A stretch of 64,000 nt of DNA from an uncultured Sediminibacterium sp. (GCF_946481145.1 NZ_CAMLMJ010000001.1:124001-188000), one strand, 5' to 3'. Positions 7,070 through 16,905 are shown, counted from the stretch's first letter. Notes: generated by a model from the letters alone, not told the origin. Translations and numbers: made by a program.

Positions 7070-9808
7070 TTATTCCGGTTCAAAGCCCAGCATAAAGGTA
7101 AACCTTGCTGCATCTTTCATTGAACCATTCGGAGAAAACCTATCCAATCCTATGCCATAATCAAATCCAAGCAACCCAAACATCGGCAGGAAGAAACGCA
7201 TACCCAGTCCGACAGACCTGCGAAGCTTAAATGGATTATAATCTTTGATATTAAACCAACCATTAGCAGCCTCATAGAATGCAAGCCCATAAATGGTGCT
7301 GCTCGGATTCAGGCTCAATGGATACCTGAGCTCCATGGTGTATTTGTTAAAAATTGTAAAATATTGTCTTGCAGACTGCTGATCGGGGTTGATTTTAGGG
7401 TTTGAGTTATCATAAACAGGGTATCCGCGATGCGCAATGATATCATAACCCAATAACGCAAACTGGTTACTTAACCCTGCATCACCCACCTGGAAACGCT
7501 CGAATGGAGAGATTTGCAGATTCTTATTAAACTTACCCAGGAACCCAAACTTAGCTGAGGCCCTCAATACAAACTGCTTGTTTCTATCTTCTCCATGTGG
7601 TTTACCTAATGGCACAAACCATTCACCATTAAAACGCCACTTATGGTATTCTACCCAACGGTATGGATTTGATGCCGTTGTTATGTTTGGATTAATTAAT
7701 GAATATGGTGGCGTTACCGCTAAACTCAACATAAAGTTTGAACCAGAACGCGGGAACAATGGCTGATCCACAGAAGAACGCTGTAATGCGATTCTTAAGT
7801 TGAAGTTGTGTACGTTACCGTTGTCGAAACCAGGCAGGTTTATCGGATCAATCGCATAGTTACTCAATTTATACCTAGTAAAGTTTAACCCGATAGACAA
7901 TGAGAAGAAATCGTCTGGCCATTTTAACTGCTTGGCAAGACTTATAGTAGCGCCTGTTGTTGAGATAAAGCTTGTTTTTGAAATATTCGGATCGAATATA
8001 CCTGTATTTGGATCGAATGTCTGGCCAAAACGGGTATTATAAATACTGAATGTTAGCGCATTTCTTTTCTTACCCCCTAACCATGGTTCGGTAAATGAGA
8101 AGTTATAAGAACGGAATGCCTTACCATTGCTTTGCACACGCAAACTTAGTTTCTGGCCATCACCCATTGGCAATGGATCCCATGCAGATTTCTTCCAGAT
8201 ATTTCTAATGGAGAAGTTATTAAAGGATACACCAAGTGTACCTGTTAAACCAATTACACCACCCCATCCTGCACTCAATTCTAACTGGTCACTTGATTTT
8301 TCTTCTACACTATAATTGATATCCACAGTACCATCTTCCGGATTCGGAATCGGATTAATACCAATTTTTTCCTGGTTAAAATAGTTCAACTGAGCAATCT
8401 CACGCTGAGAACGAATAAGATCGGTACGTCTGAATTTTTCACCAGGTATGGTTCTAAGCTCACGACGAATTACGTGCTCCTTTGTTCGGTCGTTACCGCT
8501 GATGCGGATATTCTTGATGGTCGCCTGAGGACCTTCAATGATTCTTATCTCGAAATCAATGGTATCGTTGTATACCGCAGTTTCAACCGGGTCCGTTCTG
8601 AAAAACAGGTAGCCATCATCCTGGTAAAGCCCGCTGATATCAAGCCCTTCCGGTGAAGCTGATTTACCCAGTTTTTTATTCAGTACATCCAGGTTATAAA
8701 TATCTCCTTTTCTGATACCCAGGATAGCAGAAAGTACCGAGTCAGAATATTTGGTATTTCCTCTCCAAGTAATATCTCCGAAATAATACTTACGTCCTTC
8801 ATTGATCTTTAAATCAATGTTGATATTACCCGCCTTATTATAATACACAGTATCTTTTTCTATGAGAGCATCACGAAAGCCCAATGAATTATAATATTCC
8901 AGCAAACTCTCTTTGTCTTCACTAAATTTCTGACGATCGAATTTTGCTGAAGATAATTTTATGCGAGCATAAGGATCCAATACTTTCTTGGTTTTGCTTA
9001 GGGTAAGAAATCCTTTTTCTCTCCAGTATTGTTCAAAATCATAACGCTGAACCGTTACAATCTGACCGCTATCGAAACTTGGGTTGAGGGTAAGTCTTGA
9101 TTTTTCTTTGGTTCCTTTGAGTTGCTTTTTAAGTCTAGATGCATCAACCGTATTACCTCCGAAATTGATATTATTGATTTTTACCTTGGCTCCTTTGTTG
9201 ATTACAAAATCGAGAATCAGGGTATTATCGAAAGATGAATCCGCTCTTTCATCAATTCTAACAGATGCGTTCTGATATCCTTTTTCTGCATAGAATTTTT
9301 TGATAGCTTCTATAGCAGAAATCTTCATGTTTTCGGTAATCACACGGTTACGAACCAACCCTGTTTTACCTGTTAGATCTTCCGACTCTCCTTTACGTAC
9401 TCCTTTAAAGAAGAAATTTGACAAGCGGGGTCTTTCTAATACTGCGATCTCAATTTCAATTTCCTTATCAACCAGTTTGGTAATAAAGATTTCAACATCA
9501 CTAAAATATTTCTGTTCCCAGAGTTTGGTAATAGCTTTAGAAAAAGCATCCCCACCCGGAATGGCAATTTCATCGCCTACATTAATATTGGCGATAGAAA
9601 TCAACAGGTTCTCGTCAAAAAATTTATTCCCTGTAACCTTAATGGCAGAGACTTTATATTTTTTTGGTGTTCGTTGGTTGAAGATATTGAGCAGATCAGC
9701 ATCTACTGAAGTGATTACCGTATCTTTTTTTACCTCCTGTGCGTAAGCAAAGTTGCCTGCCAGTGACGATACTAAAGCCAACACTAAAAATTTGTACACT
9801 TTCTGCAT
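7070..9808 (-). CDS. bamA: Outer membrane protein assembly factor BamA
   Basis: Encodes 912 aa with a signal peptide (cleavage after NFAYA). Successive POTRA domains cover about residues 45-480 (for example YKVSAIKVTGNKFFDENLL, KVKINNINFGGNTVDASRL, ATIKNIRISGNDRTKEHVI). A C-terminal 16-strand-type barrel follows, with GLGMRFFLPMFGLLGFDYG and a terminal FTFMLGFEPE. BamA folds and inserts outer-membrane barrels. It leads the bamA-skp-skp unit, 153 bp from uppS. Confidence 0.96.
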   Translation of the reverse strand: MQKVYKFLVLALVSSLAGNFAYAQEVKKDTVITSVDADLLNIFNQRTPKKYKVSAIKVTGNKFFDENLLISIANINVGDEIAIPGGDAFSKAITKLWEQKYFSDVEIFITKLVDKEIEIEIAVLERPRLSNFFFKGVRKGESEDLTGKTGLVRNRVITENMKISAIEAIKKFYAEKGYQNASVRIDERADSSFDNTLILDFVINKGAKVKINNINFGGNTVDASRLKKQLKGTKEKSRLTLNPSFDSGQIVTVQRYDFEQYWREKGFLTLSKTKKVLDPYARIKLSSAKFDRQKFSEDKESLLEYYNSLGFRDALIEKDTVYYNKAGNINIDLKINEGRKYYFGDITWRGNTKYSDSVLSAILGIRKGDIYNLDVLNKKLGKSASPEGLDISGLYQDDGYLFFRTDPVETAVYNDTIDFEIRIIEGPQATIKNIRISGNDRTKEHVIRRELRTIPGEKFRRTDLIRSQREIAQLNYFNQEKIGINPIPNPEDGTVDINYSVEEKSSDQLELSAGWGGVIGLTGTLGVSFNNFSIRNIWKKSAWDPLPMGDGQKLSLRVQSNGKAFRSYNFSFTEPWLGGKKRNALTFSIYNTRFGQTFDPNTGIFDPNISKTSFISTTGATISLAKQLKWPDDFFSLSIGLNFTRYKLSNYAIDPINLPGFDNGNVHNFNLRIALQRSSVDQPLFPRSGSNFMLSLAVTPPYSLINPNITTASNPYRWVEYHKWRFNGEWFVPLGKPHGEDRNKQFVLRASAKFGFLGKFNKNLQISPFERFQVGDAGLSNQFALLGYDIIAHRGYPVYDNSNPKINPDQQSARQYFTIFNKYTMELRYPLSLNPSSTIYGLAFYEAANGWFNIKDYNPFKLRRSVGLGMRFFLPMFGLLGFDYGIGLDRFSPNGSMKDAARFTFMLGFEPE

Positions 9809-9961
9809 CCGGATTCTATTTGTTCTTCAACTGGCTGATGTATTGTTACAGCAGTCTTTGCAATGGTTTTGGGTTATCTAAGCGGGGCAAATTAACGGGA
9901 ATTATTAAAAGTCTTTGTTAAATCAACCAGCTTATTTTACTATTAAATGAGATTTGGATTG

Positions 9962-10729
9962 TTATTGAGCCAGTGTTGCCTCATTCTGTACCTGATTACC
10001 TGTTTTTCCAAACCTGCGTTCTCTGGATTGAAAATCGAGGATAGCTTCATATAAATGATCTTTTCTGAAGTCGGGCCAACGGGTATTGGTAAAATAGAGT
10101 TCGGCATAGGCCAATTGGTATAACAGGAAATTACTTATCCGATATTCACCACTAGTGCGGATCATTAGCTCTGGATCAGGGAATTTGCTGGTAGAAAGGT
10201 ATTGCTGTAAAGTGTCCTGGGTAATTGCCTCTGGGGCTATTTTACCGGACTGAATATCCATTCCAATCTGTTTAACGGCATTTACCAATTCCCACCTGCT
10301 GCTATAACTCAATGCCATCACGAGGTTTAACCCGGTATTGGTTGATGTCATTTCAAGCGCCTCATCCAATGCTTTCTTTGCAAAATCGGGTAACATTTGC
10401 ATGTCGCCGATTACATGGAGGCGGATATTATTTTTGTTAAGGGTGGGTACTTCTTTGCGAATGGTATCCACCAATAATGCCATCAAGCCCTCTACTTCCT
10501 GTTCGGGGCGGTCCCAGTTTTCGGTACTAAATGCATAAAGGGTTAGATAGCCAATGCCTAATTCAGCACAGCCTTCTACAATATTGCGTACACTTTCTAC
10601 ACCATGAAAATGGCCATATAATCTTTCCTGTCCTTTTTCTTCTGCCCAGCGCCCATTTCCATCCATAATAATGGCAATATGTTTTGGCAGGCGTTCTTTA
10701 TTTATTTGTGCAATAAGTGCTGACTCCAT
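9962..10729 (-). CDS. uppS: Isoprenyl transferase (undecaprenyl diphosphate synthase)
   Basis: The 255-aa cytoplasmic/peripheral enzyme condenses farnesyl diphosphate with isopentenyl diphosphate units to make the C55 lipid carrier for peptidoglycan and O-antigen. The catalytic Asp23 lies in HIAIIMDGNGRWAEEKG. RTSGEYRISNFLLYQLAY and ELYFTNTRWPDF are the signature blocks in the second half. It is placed between the DUF6089 barrel and bamA, as in many Bacteroidota. Confidence 0.96.
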   Translation of the reverse strand: MESALIAQINKERLPKHIAIIMDGNGRWAEEKGQERLYGHFHGVESVRNIVEGCAELGIGYLTLYAFSTENWDRPEQEVEGLMALLVDTIRKEVPTLNKNNIRLHVIGDMQMLPDFAKKALDEALEMTSTNTGLNLVMALSYSSRWELVNAVKQIGMDIQSGKIAPEAITQDTLQQYLSTSKFPDPELMIRTSGEYRISNFLLYQLAYAELYFTNTRWPDFRKDHLYEAILDFQSRERRFGKTGNQVQNEATLAQ

Positions 10730-10837
10730 GGTCGTTCCCTACGGTATTAAGGCTGCGAAATTAACAAAATCAATGGGTTGAGCAGATTTAATTACCAGGA
10801 AATCTGCCTGTTTACCCTTTTTTCGGCCCAAAATAGC

Positions 10838-11692
10838 TTATCGGGTGGTTGCAGTAGGACATTTATACGACTGTAAACTGAAGGAAACCCCTACTTTGAA
10901 GGTGGCGAATGCGTCTTTTTGAGGGCTATTCCCCCTTTGTCTGCCCTTTATACCAATAGAACCCCCTGTTTCATAGCTTCTGTCTTGCAGCAGAAAAGCA
11001 GGTGAAGGAGAGCCATCGGGTAATGGTGGGAAGGCATCTGGGGCATATAAGCCACTAACATCATCCAGGTAGTCGGTATTGGTGAAACGGTAGGTAAATT
11101 CACCAAAAACGTTCATTTGCTCGTTCAAGGCATATTTAAAGCCAACAGTAAACGGTATACTGATAGCTATTGGATTGTATGGTTTAAGATTTGGGTACAA
11201 AGAACTACCCTGTCCTTCAGTGCCTAATGGCCTTAGCTGAATTTTTTCGCCATTCAGGTACGCATAGGGATCATAAGAGAATACGCCAACCCCTAATCCG
11301 ACATATGGTGTATAATGATATCCTTTAAACCCTGGTTGAAAGCGAAAAAAGTTGAAGTCGCCAGCTACTGCCAGTTCCCAGACATTACTGTTAAAACTCA
11401 GGTTTCGCCTACGCTGAGCGGCATTATCACTATAAACGTCTGAATATCCGAGCATGGCATAATCTGCCGATACCCGAACACCTACATAGTTGTTGATTTG
11501 TTTACGAAAGAATATTCCTGCCGCTATTTTAGGTCGGTTAACCTTGATATTCGGGTTTAGGTCTCCAAAATAATGGGCGGCACCCACTGAAACACCCACT
11601 TCTCCCTGGTGCACAAAGCTTTCCATAAGCTGTGCATTTGCCTCGTGCAAACCAATAATTAACGCTGCTGTAATGATCGCTTTTTTAAACAT
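10838..11692 (-). CDS. DUF6089-type outer-membrane beta-barrel protein
   Basis: Encodes 284 aa with a signal peptide (MFKKAIITAALIIGLHEANA). The mature start EVGVSVGAAHYFGDLNPN and later alternating strands (YVGVRVSADYAMLG, YTPYVGLGVGVFSY, YALNEQMNVFGEFTYRFTNTDYLDD) match the DUF6089 barrels found between nadK and uppS in Bacteroidota. It is probably an outer-membrane protein. Its role is unknown; the position beside bamA suggests an envelope-assembly link (inference). Confidence 0.8.
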   Translation of the reverse strand: MFKKAIITAALIIGLHEANAQLMESFVHQGEVGVSVGAAHYFGDLNPNIKVNRPKIAAGIFFRKQINNYVGVRVSADYAMLGYSDVYSDNAAQRRRNLSFNSNVWELAVAGDFNFFRFQPGFKGYHYTPYVGLGVGVFSYDPYAYLNGEKIQLRPLGTEGQGSSLYPNLKPYNPIAISIPFTVGFKYALNEQMNVFGEFTYRFTNTDYLDDVSGLYAPDAFPPLPDGSPSPAFLLQDRSYETGGSIGIKGRQRGNSPQKDAFATFKVGVSFSLQSYKCPTATTR

Positions 11693-11880
11693 AGGTCTAT
11701 CGGGTGCTTACATCTCTGTAAAATAGCATCAAAAAATGTTACTATAAAAGTTAATTTCTCTCGATTTAGCTTAAAGATTTTACTACAAAAAACCGGCCAA
11801 ATCACCGTTTCTCCTAAAAGAATGGAAAAGATTGCCTCATTCAAATAGCAGATAATTAATTTAACTCTATTGCTGCCCAC

Positions 11881-11918
11881 CCTCCGGACTTTCCGTTTTT
11901 CGGACTTCCAGACTCCCC
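11881..11918. repeat. Short heptad-like array, family H, after nadK
   Basis: Read on the minus strand the bases immediately past the nadK stop fall into 7-mers built on AAGTCCG (AGTCTGG, AAGTCCG, AAAAACG, GAAAGTC, CGGAGGG). A short CGGA/TCCG inverted repeat is present. The rest of the 226-bp gap to the DUF6089 gene shows nothing convincing; an 87-codon open frame across it looks spurious. Confidence 0.55.
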
Positions 11919-12797
11919 TCAATTCCTCTTATCCAACCCCCAGGTCAACTTACTCCTCAAAGTAGATAAAAAGCTGTTTTCATTCAATCTGACAAGACTT
12001 ACCGTAAATTTCTCTTTTCTTACTGCCAGTTGAACTGATTTTGACACAATTTCCCGTCTGGCATCAAGTGCACAGATAAAATGATCGGCCCTGCCTTCAA
12101 TTTCAAAAGAGATCACATTATTATCGGGTACAATAATGGGTCTTACATTCAGGTTATGTGGGGCTACAGGTGTAATTACAAAACTTGCCGATTCCGGAAA
12201 CAATATTGGACCATTACAACTGAGGTTATAACCACTTGATCCGGTTGGTGTTGATACAATGAGTCCATCCGCCCAATAACTATTTAAAAATTCACCATTC
12301 AGGTAGGTATGAATTTTTATCATGGGAGATATATCGCGCTTATGAATAGCAAATTCATTGAGCGCGTAAGGCGCGTCACCAAAAAGTGATTCATTTGAGT
12401 CGAGGTGTATCAGGGTCCGTTTGTCGACAACAAAAGTTCGGTTTAAAAGAGCGTCTACAGCACTACCCAGCTCTTCCGGACTGATACTGGCCAGGAATCC
12501 CAGCCTTCCGAAGTTGATACCCAGAATCGGGATTCCTGTATCGCGCACCAGCGTAACAGCATCAAGAATGGTACCATCGCCTCCCAGGCTGATTAAACAA
12601 TCTATTTCCTGGTTAAGATCTGAGGAACTATAGAAAGGAATCATTTTTTCTGCCAGGTTCAGCGGTATTTGCATACTGGCAATCAGGGGCTGGTAAATAT
12701 ATATTTTGGCATCATATCGTGCCAGTTCATCGAGTAATATCAATAAGGGGTTACCCATATCAGCATCGAGGCCACGACTGTAAATAGCAATTTTCAT
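11919..12797 (-). CDS. nadK: NAD kinase
   Basis: The 292-aa cytoplasmic enzyme phosphorylates NAD to NADP. The GGDGT motif is at residues 72-76. The NE-D motif region (PYALNEFAIHKRD) and the glycine-rich substrate segment (DGLIVSTPTGSSGYNLSCNGPI) follow in order. It is 26 bp downstream of the second POTRA-barrel gene, so the two are probably co-transcribed. Confidence 0.95.
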   Translation of the reverse strand: MKIAIYSRGLDADMGNPLLILLDELARYDAKIYIYQPLIASMQIPLNLAEKMIPFYSSSDLNQEIDCLISLGGDGTILDAVTLVRDTGIPILGINFGRLGFLASISPEELGSAVDALLNRTFVVDKRTLIHLDSNESLFGDAPYALNEFAIHKRDISPMIKIHTYLNGEFLNSYWADGLIVSTPTGSSGYNLSCNGPILFPESASFVITPVAPHNLNVRPIIVPDNNVISFEIEGRADHFICALDARREIVSKSVQLAVRKEKFTVSLVRLNENSFLSTLRSKLTWGLDKRN

Positions 12798-12823
12798 GAT
12801 TGTCTGTTAAACGGGTATCCGAT

Positions 12824-14260
12824 TTAAAAATCATTTCTGCTCTGTAAATATAAGCCATTGCGACCCAGTTGGTTGAAGCTGTATTCAATTTTAAATACAA
12901 AATCATAGATCGAAACAATATCCAGTCCAATACCCCAGGTTCGTAAGAGTTTATTGTTCAGGCTATTGGACATTACCGGGTTGGTATTATATCCATAACC
13001 AAGATCGCCGTATAATTTTAAAAAAAAGCGAATAGGTATTTTATCATGTGTTTTACTTGGAAATGGGTTCCGAAGAATAAAACCATATATTTTTTTATGT
13101 AAGCTGGTTTTTAATATACCGGCTGCAACCCCATCCACCACATTATATTCTAATCCACGCAGAGTACTAAAACCATATCCGATCAGTTTTTGGTTAAAAT
13201 AAACATTATTAAATGGCAGTTTTAAAACACCAACACCTTCCATGTGGAGAAATCCATTTTTGCCGATAGGCTTGGCAAACACAGCCCTTGCACTTGTAAG
13301 CCATAAATTGCTTTGTTTATTTAATCCACGTTTATAAAGATTTCCTTCAAATTGAAAACCATTAGATGGATATGGGATGTAATCAACATTATAATATTTG
13401 TACTGGTAATTAAAATCTATGTATTTAAAACTAGCACCTCCTCCAGGAAAATAATTAGCATTGAGTTTTAGAATTGTGTCTGCCAGTTGCTCATTATTAT
13501 AAGATACTTTGAAATAATGTCTGTTGCGAACGTCTGGTCGGTAAGAATAGGTAAAATCTAATCGCGTATATTTTCTTACAATATATTCCTGACGGCTAAA
13601 TAATTGCTTGTTATCTCCCGTTGCGTAATTCAGCTCTTTTTGAGTGCCTCGACTAAAGCCAATATTAAAACCCTTTTTTAGTTGCTTATCGATGAATGGC
13701 CTGTCGTAGCGAACCGCTAATTGTTGTGTGTAACCATTGATAAACCAGATATCGAGGTTATCGTTTCTTCCACTTAGATTGTTTTGAATGAATTTTAGTC
13801 CATAGTTTACACGTTCCAGGCTTCTCTTCTGATCAACCCACCACTGATTAAAGTTTCGGTCAACCAGTTTAAAATAGGGAAGCGGGAAAAAATACCAGCG
13901 TTCTTTTACCTCCACGTTGATGATTAATACATTCCCTCTTTTGGCAGCTACATATACGTTTACATCAACAAAAAGTAAGGTGTTCATAACCTGCTGTTTG
14001 GCCTGGACCAATAATTTTTCCAGATCGTCTGCAGCAATTTTATCTCCTTTCTTAAAGGGTATTTCACGTAGAATTATATACGCTTTCGTTTTTTTATTGC
14101 CCTGTACCTGTACTTCACCAATTGTTTGAAAAATACTTCTTGAAGCTACCAGTTCAGAAAGACTTCTTTGTGGAATAAATGCAGAATCCGTTTCCTGACC
14201 ATACAGCGAATCGGTTATCAGTAATAAACAATAAAAGAAAATCAGCCTCATGTACATCAC
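12824..14260 (-). CDS. POTRA-containing outer-membrane barrel protein (BamA/TamA-like)
   Basis: Encodes 478 aa, about half the size of BamA. After a signal peptide (MMYMRLIFFYCLLLITDSLYGQ) there is one POTRA-like domain (IGEVQVQGNKKTKAYIILREIPFKKGDKI) with a second short segment to about residue 120. A C-terminal barrel follows, with FSTLRGLEYNVVDGVAAGI resembling the family's L6 region and the ending FKIEYSFNQLGRNGLYLQ. It could be a TamA-like translocase or a species-specific assembly factor. It lies upstream of nadK inside a normally compact envelope cluster. Confidence 0.75.
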   Translation of the reverse strand: MMYMRLIFFYCLLLITDSLYGQETDSAFIPQRSLSELVASRSIFQTIGEVQVQGNKKTKAYIILREIPFKKGDKIAADDLEKLLVQAKQQVMNTLLFVDVNVYVAAKRGNVLIINVEVKERWYFFPLPYFKLVDRNFNQWWVDQKRSLERVNYGLKFIQNNLSGRNDNLDIWFINGYTQQLAVRYDRPFIDKQLKKGFNIGFSRGTQKELNYATGDNKQLFSRQEYIVRKYTRLDFTYSYRPDVRNRHYFKVSYNNEQLADTILKLNANYFPGGGASFKYIDFNYQYKYYNVDYIPYPSNGFQFEGNLYKRGLNKQSNLWLTSARAVFAKPIGKNGFLHMEGVGVLKLPFNNVYFNQKLIGYGFSTLRGLEYNVVDGVAAGILKTSLHKKIYGFILRNPFPSKTHDKIPIRFFLKLYGDLGYGYNTNPVMSNSLNNKLLRTWGIGLDIVSIYDFVFKIEYSFNQLGRNGLYLQSRNDF

Positions 14261-14361
14261 CGGGTATTACGGTCAGAATTTGTAAAAATAGGGGAATCGG
14301 TACTTACAAAGTAATACTGTGTATTGAGGTTGAAGTGGCAAATGGGTATTTCATTATAAAT

Positions 14362-14415
14362 TTTAGCCACAGATTCACAGATTATTATTGTTTAATCTGT
14401 GAATCTGTGGCTAAA
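14362..14415. repeat. Perfect 23-bp hairpin, family F (copy F1)
   Basis: Arms 14362-14384 and 14393-14415 are perfect reverse complements around an 8-nt loop; each arm carries the 8-mer CACAGATT twice. It lies 3' of the M24 peptidase gene (stop at 14458, minus). The copy at 61954-62007 has the same stem and loop lengths but a swapped base pair near the stem base. No T-run on either side. Confidence 0.85.
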
Positions 14416-14457
14416 TAATCAACTTTTAATTAAGCTATTTAATACAACTTAATCAGT

Positions 14458-15738
14458 CTAAACAAATGGCTGGCTGATAGATGGCGAAGGTTGTGAAAAC
14501 CATTTAGGACCCGATTCAGTCATATAAACACAGTCTTCATGTCTAACACCAAATTCTCCCACAATAGAAATATTGGGTTCAATACTAAAACACATACCAG
14601 GCTGCAACAGCAATTTATTTCCTTTTACCATATTACCCCATTCATGCCCATCCATGCCGATACCATGTCCTGTACGATGCGGTAAACCGGGTAGGTTATA
14701 ACCCGGACCGAAGCCCGCGTCTGTAATAACTTTTCTAGCTGCTGCATCTACTTCCTCACAAGGTTTGCCTATTTGTGCAGCTTTGAAACCTGCACTTTGG
14801 GCTTTCTGTTCCAGATCCCAAATTTCCTGCTGACGTTTGGTAGGAGGTGCGCCGAACACGATGGTCCTGCTGATATCAGAGGAATATCCTTCTACCCTAC
14901 AGCCACAATCCATCAATACAATATCTCCTTTTTTGAGTTGTTGTGGTTGCGTACTACCATGCGGAAAGGCGGATGCTTCTGCAAAATTTGCCATGGCAAA
15001 ATCGCTGCTGCCACCCAGTTTATTTTGTGCCCTTGTTACAATTTCTGAAAATTCACCAGGTAACATTCCTTCATACAAACTGCTGATACCAATTTTTATG
15101 GCAGCAACTGTTATATCTGTTGCTTTCTGCATTAAAGCAATTTCTGCCGGAGATTTTATGAGTCTGCACGGTATGGTAACCGGGTCGCCACTCACAAAAT
15201 TAAATTGCGGTGCGAGCTTACGTACCCCATCCATGATAAAAAACCGTAGTGATTCTTCAACTGCCAGGTTACCACCTTTGATACCCGCAGATTGTAATGA
15301 TTGGATGATTAATTGATAAGGGCTTTCATCCTCCTGCCACGCATATACCTGTTGCCCAATTTTTATCAGCTCCCGTAAACGGTTTTCTTCAAAACCCGGG
15401 CATATATAAAACACTTCTCCTACAGCCGGAATTATTGCCACCATGGTACGTTCGCTTCTTCCCCAGCGAATACCGGTATAATAAAGCATGGCAGTACCTG
15501 CATCAATGATCAATACTTCCATTTTATTTGCTGCCAATAGTTTTTGCGCTTTTGCAATGCGCTGTTTTCGCTCTTCAACGGTAATTGGCTGGATATCTTT
15601 TGTCATGGGTTCCAGGTTCTCAAGCAGTTTACCCGGATCACTTTTGGTAGTTGAATTTGTTGAACAGGCGTTTAATCCTATTACTGCGCCAGTTCCGGCG
15701 GTTACTACAGACAGGTTAATAAAGGCTCTTCTTTTCAT
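14458..15738 (-). CDS. M24-family metallopeptidase (Xaa-Pro aminopeptidase-like), exported
   Basis: Encodes 426 aa from the ATG at 15738. That start gives a Tat-like signal (MKRRAFINLSVVTAGTGAVIG) with a lipobox-like LNAC, so it is probably an exported lipoprotein. The N-terminal creatinase-like domain is followed by the pita-bread catalytic domain with metal ligands in MDCGCRVEGYSSDISRT, HRTGHGIGMDGHE, FSIEPN and VRHEDCV. The family removes N-terminal residues preceding proline. The frame extends 7 codons upstream (MIAHNFN), which would bury the twin Arg. It is an unusual inclusion in the nadK/CBS neighbourhood. Confidence 0.85.
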   Translation of the reverse strand: MKRRAFINLSVVTAGTGAVIGLNACSTNSTTKSDPGKLLENLEPMTKDIQPITVEERKQRIAKAQKLLAANKMEVLIIDAGTAMLYYTGIRWGRSERTMVAIIPAVGEVFYICPGFEENRLRELIKIGQQVYAWQEDESPYQLIIQSLQSAGIKGGNLAVEESLRFFIMDGVRKLAPQFNFVSGDPVTIPCRLIKSPAEIALMQKATDITVAAIKIGISSLYEGMLPGEFSEIVTRAQNKLGGSSDFAMANFAEASAFPHGSTQPQQLKKGDIVLMDCGCRVEGYSSDISRTIVFGAPPTKRQQEIWDLEQKAQSAGFKAAQIGKPCEEVDAAARKVITDAGFGPGYNLPGLPHRTGHGIGMDGHEWGNMVKGNKLLLQPGMCFSIEPNISIVGEFGVRHEDCVYMTESGPKWFSQPSPSISQPFV

Positions 15739-16205
15739 GTTGAAATTATGAGCAATCAAGTTACAGGAAGAATCTCTATCGACTGTACAGAATATTGATC
15801 GATGGTTCTTATATCTTAGCCTTTGTCTTACGGGGAATTGGGCTTCAAGCTACATGCCTCAAGCTACAAGCAATTATCCTCCAGGAAATCTAACTGCGAA
15901 CTATAGTGTCTCGTATGATGGAACACGGATTTTCATGATTTTCAAGATTTATCATGATAGATCTTGAAAATCATGAAAATCCGTGTTCTATTAATAACAG
16001 TAGTGCAAGAACAGCAATCAAATATTTTTATTTAACCAGCTAATTTTAAATTATCTAATTCGAAGGCCCTTAGATTTATTTCATCAAAAGCAGAAAGTTA
16101 AAATAAGCAACATCTCGCCCTTGGCGAGACTAGCAGCTAGAGGCTAAAAGCTAGAAGCTGGTTCTTAGCCATCTTAATCCATACAAGTAAAATCAGGAAA
16201 AGAAA
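15739..16205. other. 467-bp non-coding spacer between M24 peptidase and CBS genes
   Basis: No convincing gene. The space holds the composite element at 15813-16003, a small 7-bp hairpin TCTCGCC/GGCGAGA (16113-16129) and a family-B heptad array (16129-16163: ACTAGCA, GCTAGAG, GCTAAAA, GCTAGAA, GCTGGTT). The remainder is AT-rich and could contain the promoter of the M24 gene, but I cannot fix a box. Confidence 0.7.
15813..16003. repeat. Composite intergenic element: GCTACAA heptads plus 28-bp hairpin E1
   Basis: Bases 841-875 of the 15-kb block are heptads (GGCTTCA, AGCTACA, TGCCTCA, AGCTACA, AGCAATT). Downstream a perfect 28-bp hairpin has arms 15921-15948 and 15961-15988 and a 12-nt loop containing TATCATGATA. 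The same modules recur near 43.6-43.8 kb, but there the hairpin module with its flank (CGTATGATGGAACAC) is in the opposite orientation. Confidence 0.8.
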
Positions 16206-16865
16206 TCACATATTAAGGTAGGCCAATAAATGGTTGTAGTTTTCTTTCAGTTCATTGGCATATTGTTCTTCACCAAAATAATAACGCACTATATAATCAT
16301 AGCGTTGGAAAGTGGCCACTATATCAGAAACCTCCACTTTATTAATCTTAATGGTAACAATTACAAGTCCCGTATCGCTTTCAGGATAGGTGTTGAGTTG
16401 TGTGATATAGGCGTCATTGGTTTCAACAAGGCGGCTGATTTCTCCAAAAGAAAAATGGCGCTTATCTGTTTCCAAAACAATTACTCCACCTTTTTCTTCA
16501 TTTCCCAGAAACTTTGAAGCATGCATCATCAAAGACTTAAGTGGAATAATACCAGCAAGTTCCTGTTGTTCTGTAATTACCGGAAGTATATTTAATTCGT
16601 TTTCTGCCACCAGTTTGAGGGCCACTAAGAAATGTTCTTCACCTTTTACAGATATTTTTTTCAGGGATTGCTCCAGTGAAGCCACCAGACTCTCTTCATC
16701 GGAATCGAGCAGATCATCTTTTTCAGCCAGACCAGCATATTTTTCTTCGCTTAATACGGGTATTTGCAGGAGGTCATAATCTTCCATTAACTGAAGTGCG
16801 AAAGACACTTTATCGAAAAGATTAACAGCCGGAAATCCAGTATTGATTAGTTGCGATGCGAGCAT
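16206..16865 (-). CDS. CBS-domain protein
   Basis: Encodes 219 aa. Two CBS-like repeats lie at about residues 1-55 and 65-120 (VSFALQLMEDYDLLQIPVL and VALKLVAENELNILPVITEQQELAGII). An ACT-like C-terminal half follows, containing GGVIVLETDKRHFSFGEISRLVETND. The arrangement suggests binding of an adenosine nucleotide or small metabolite as a cytoplasmic sensor, but its target is unknown. In many Bacteroidota this protein is encoded beside nadK. It has a strong Shine-Dalgarno site, unusual for this window. Confidence 0.85.
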   Translation of the reverse strand: MLASQLINTGFPAVNLFDKVSFALQLMEDYDLLQIPVLSEEKYAGLAEKDDLLDSDEESLVASLEQSLKKISVKGEEHFLVALKLVAENELNILPVITEQQELAGIIPLKSLMMHASKFLGNEEKGGVIVLETDKRHFSFGEISRLVETNDAYITQLNTYPESDTGLVIVTIKINKVEVSDIVATFQRYDYIVRYYFGEEQYANELKENYNHLLAYLNM

Positions 16866-16872
16866 AAGAAAT

Positions 16873-16878
16873 CCTCCT
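16873..16878 (-). promoter_or_regulatory. Strong Shine-Dalgarno site of the CBS gene
   Basis: AGGAGG on the minus strand, 7 nt before the ATG at 16865. It fixes the start codon and stands out because most genes in this window lack such a site. Confidence 0.7.
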
Positions 16879-16905
16879 CTGACAATATATACGTTTCCTT
16901 ACCTG

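Noticed and set aside
9300..9746. 148-codon plus-strand open frame opposite bamA
   Set aside because: Antisense to bamA, with no domain or start signal; a shadow of the coding strand.
11659..11922. 87-codon minus-strand open frame between nadK and the DUF6089 gene
   Set aside because: It begins in the nadK 3' spacer array (family H) and runs into the start of the DUF6089 gene; composition is not protein-like and no conserved motif is seen.
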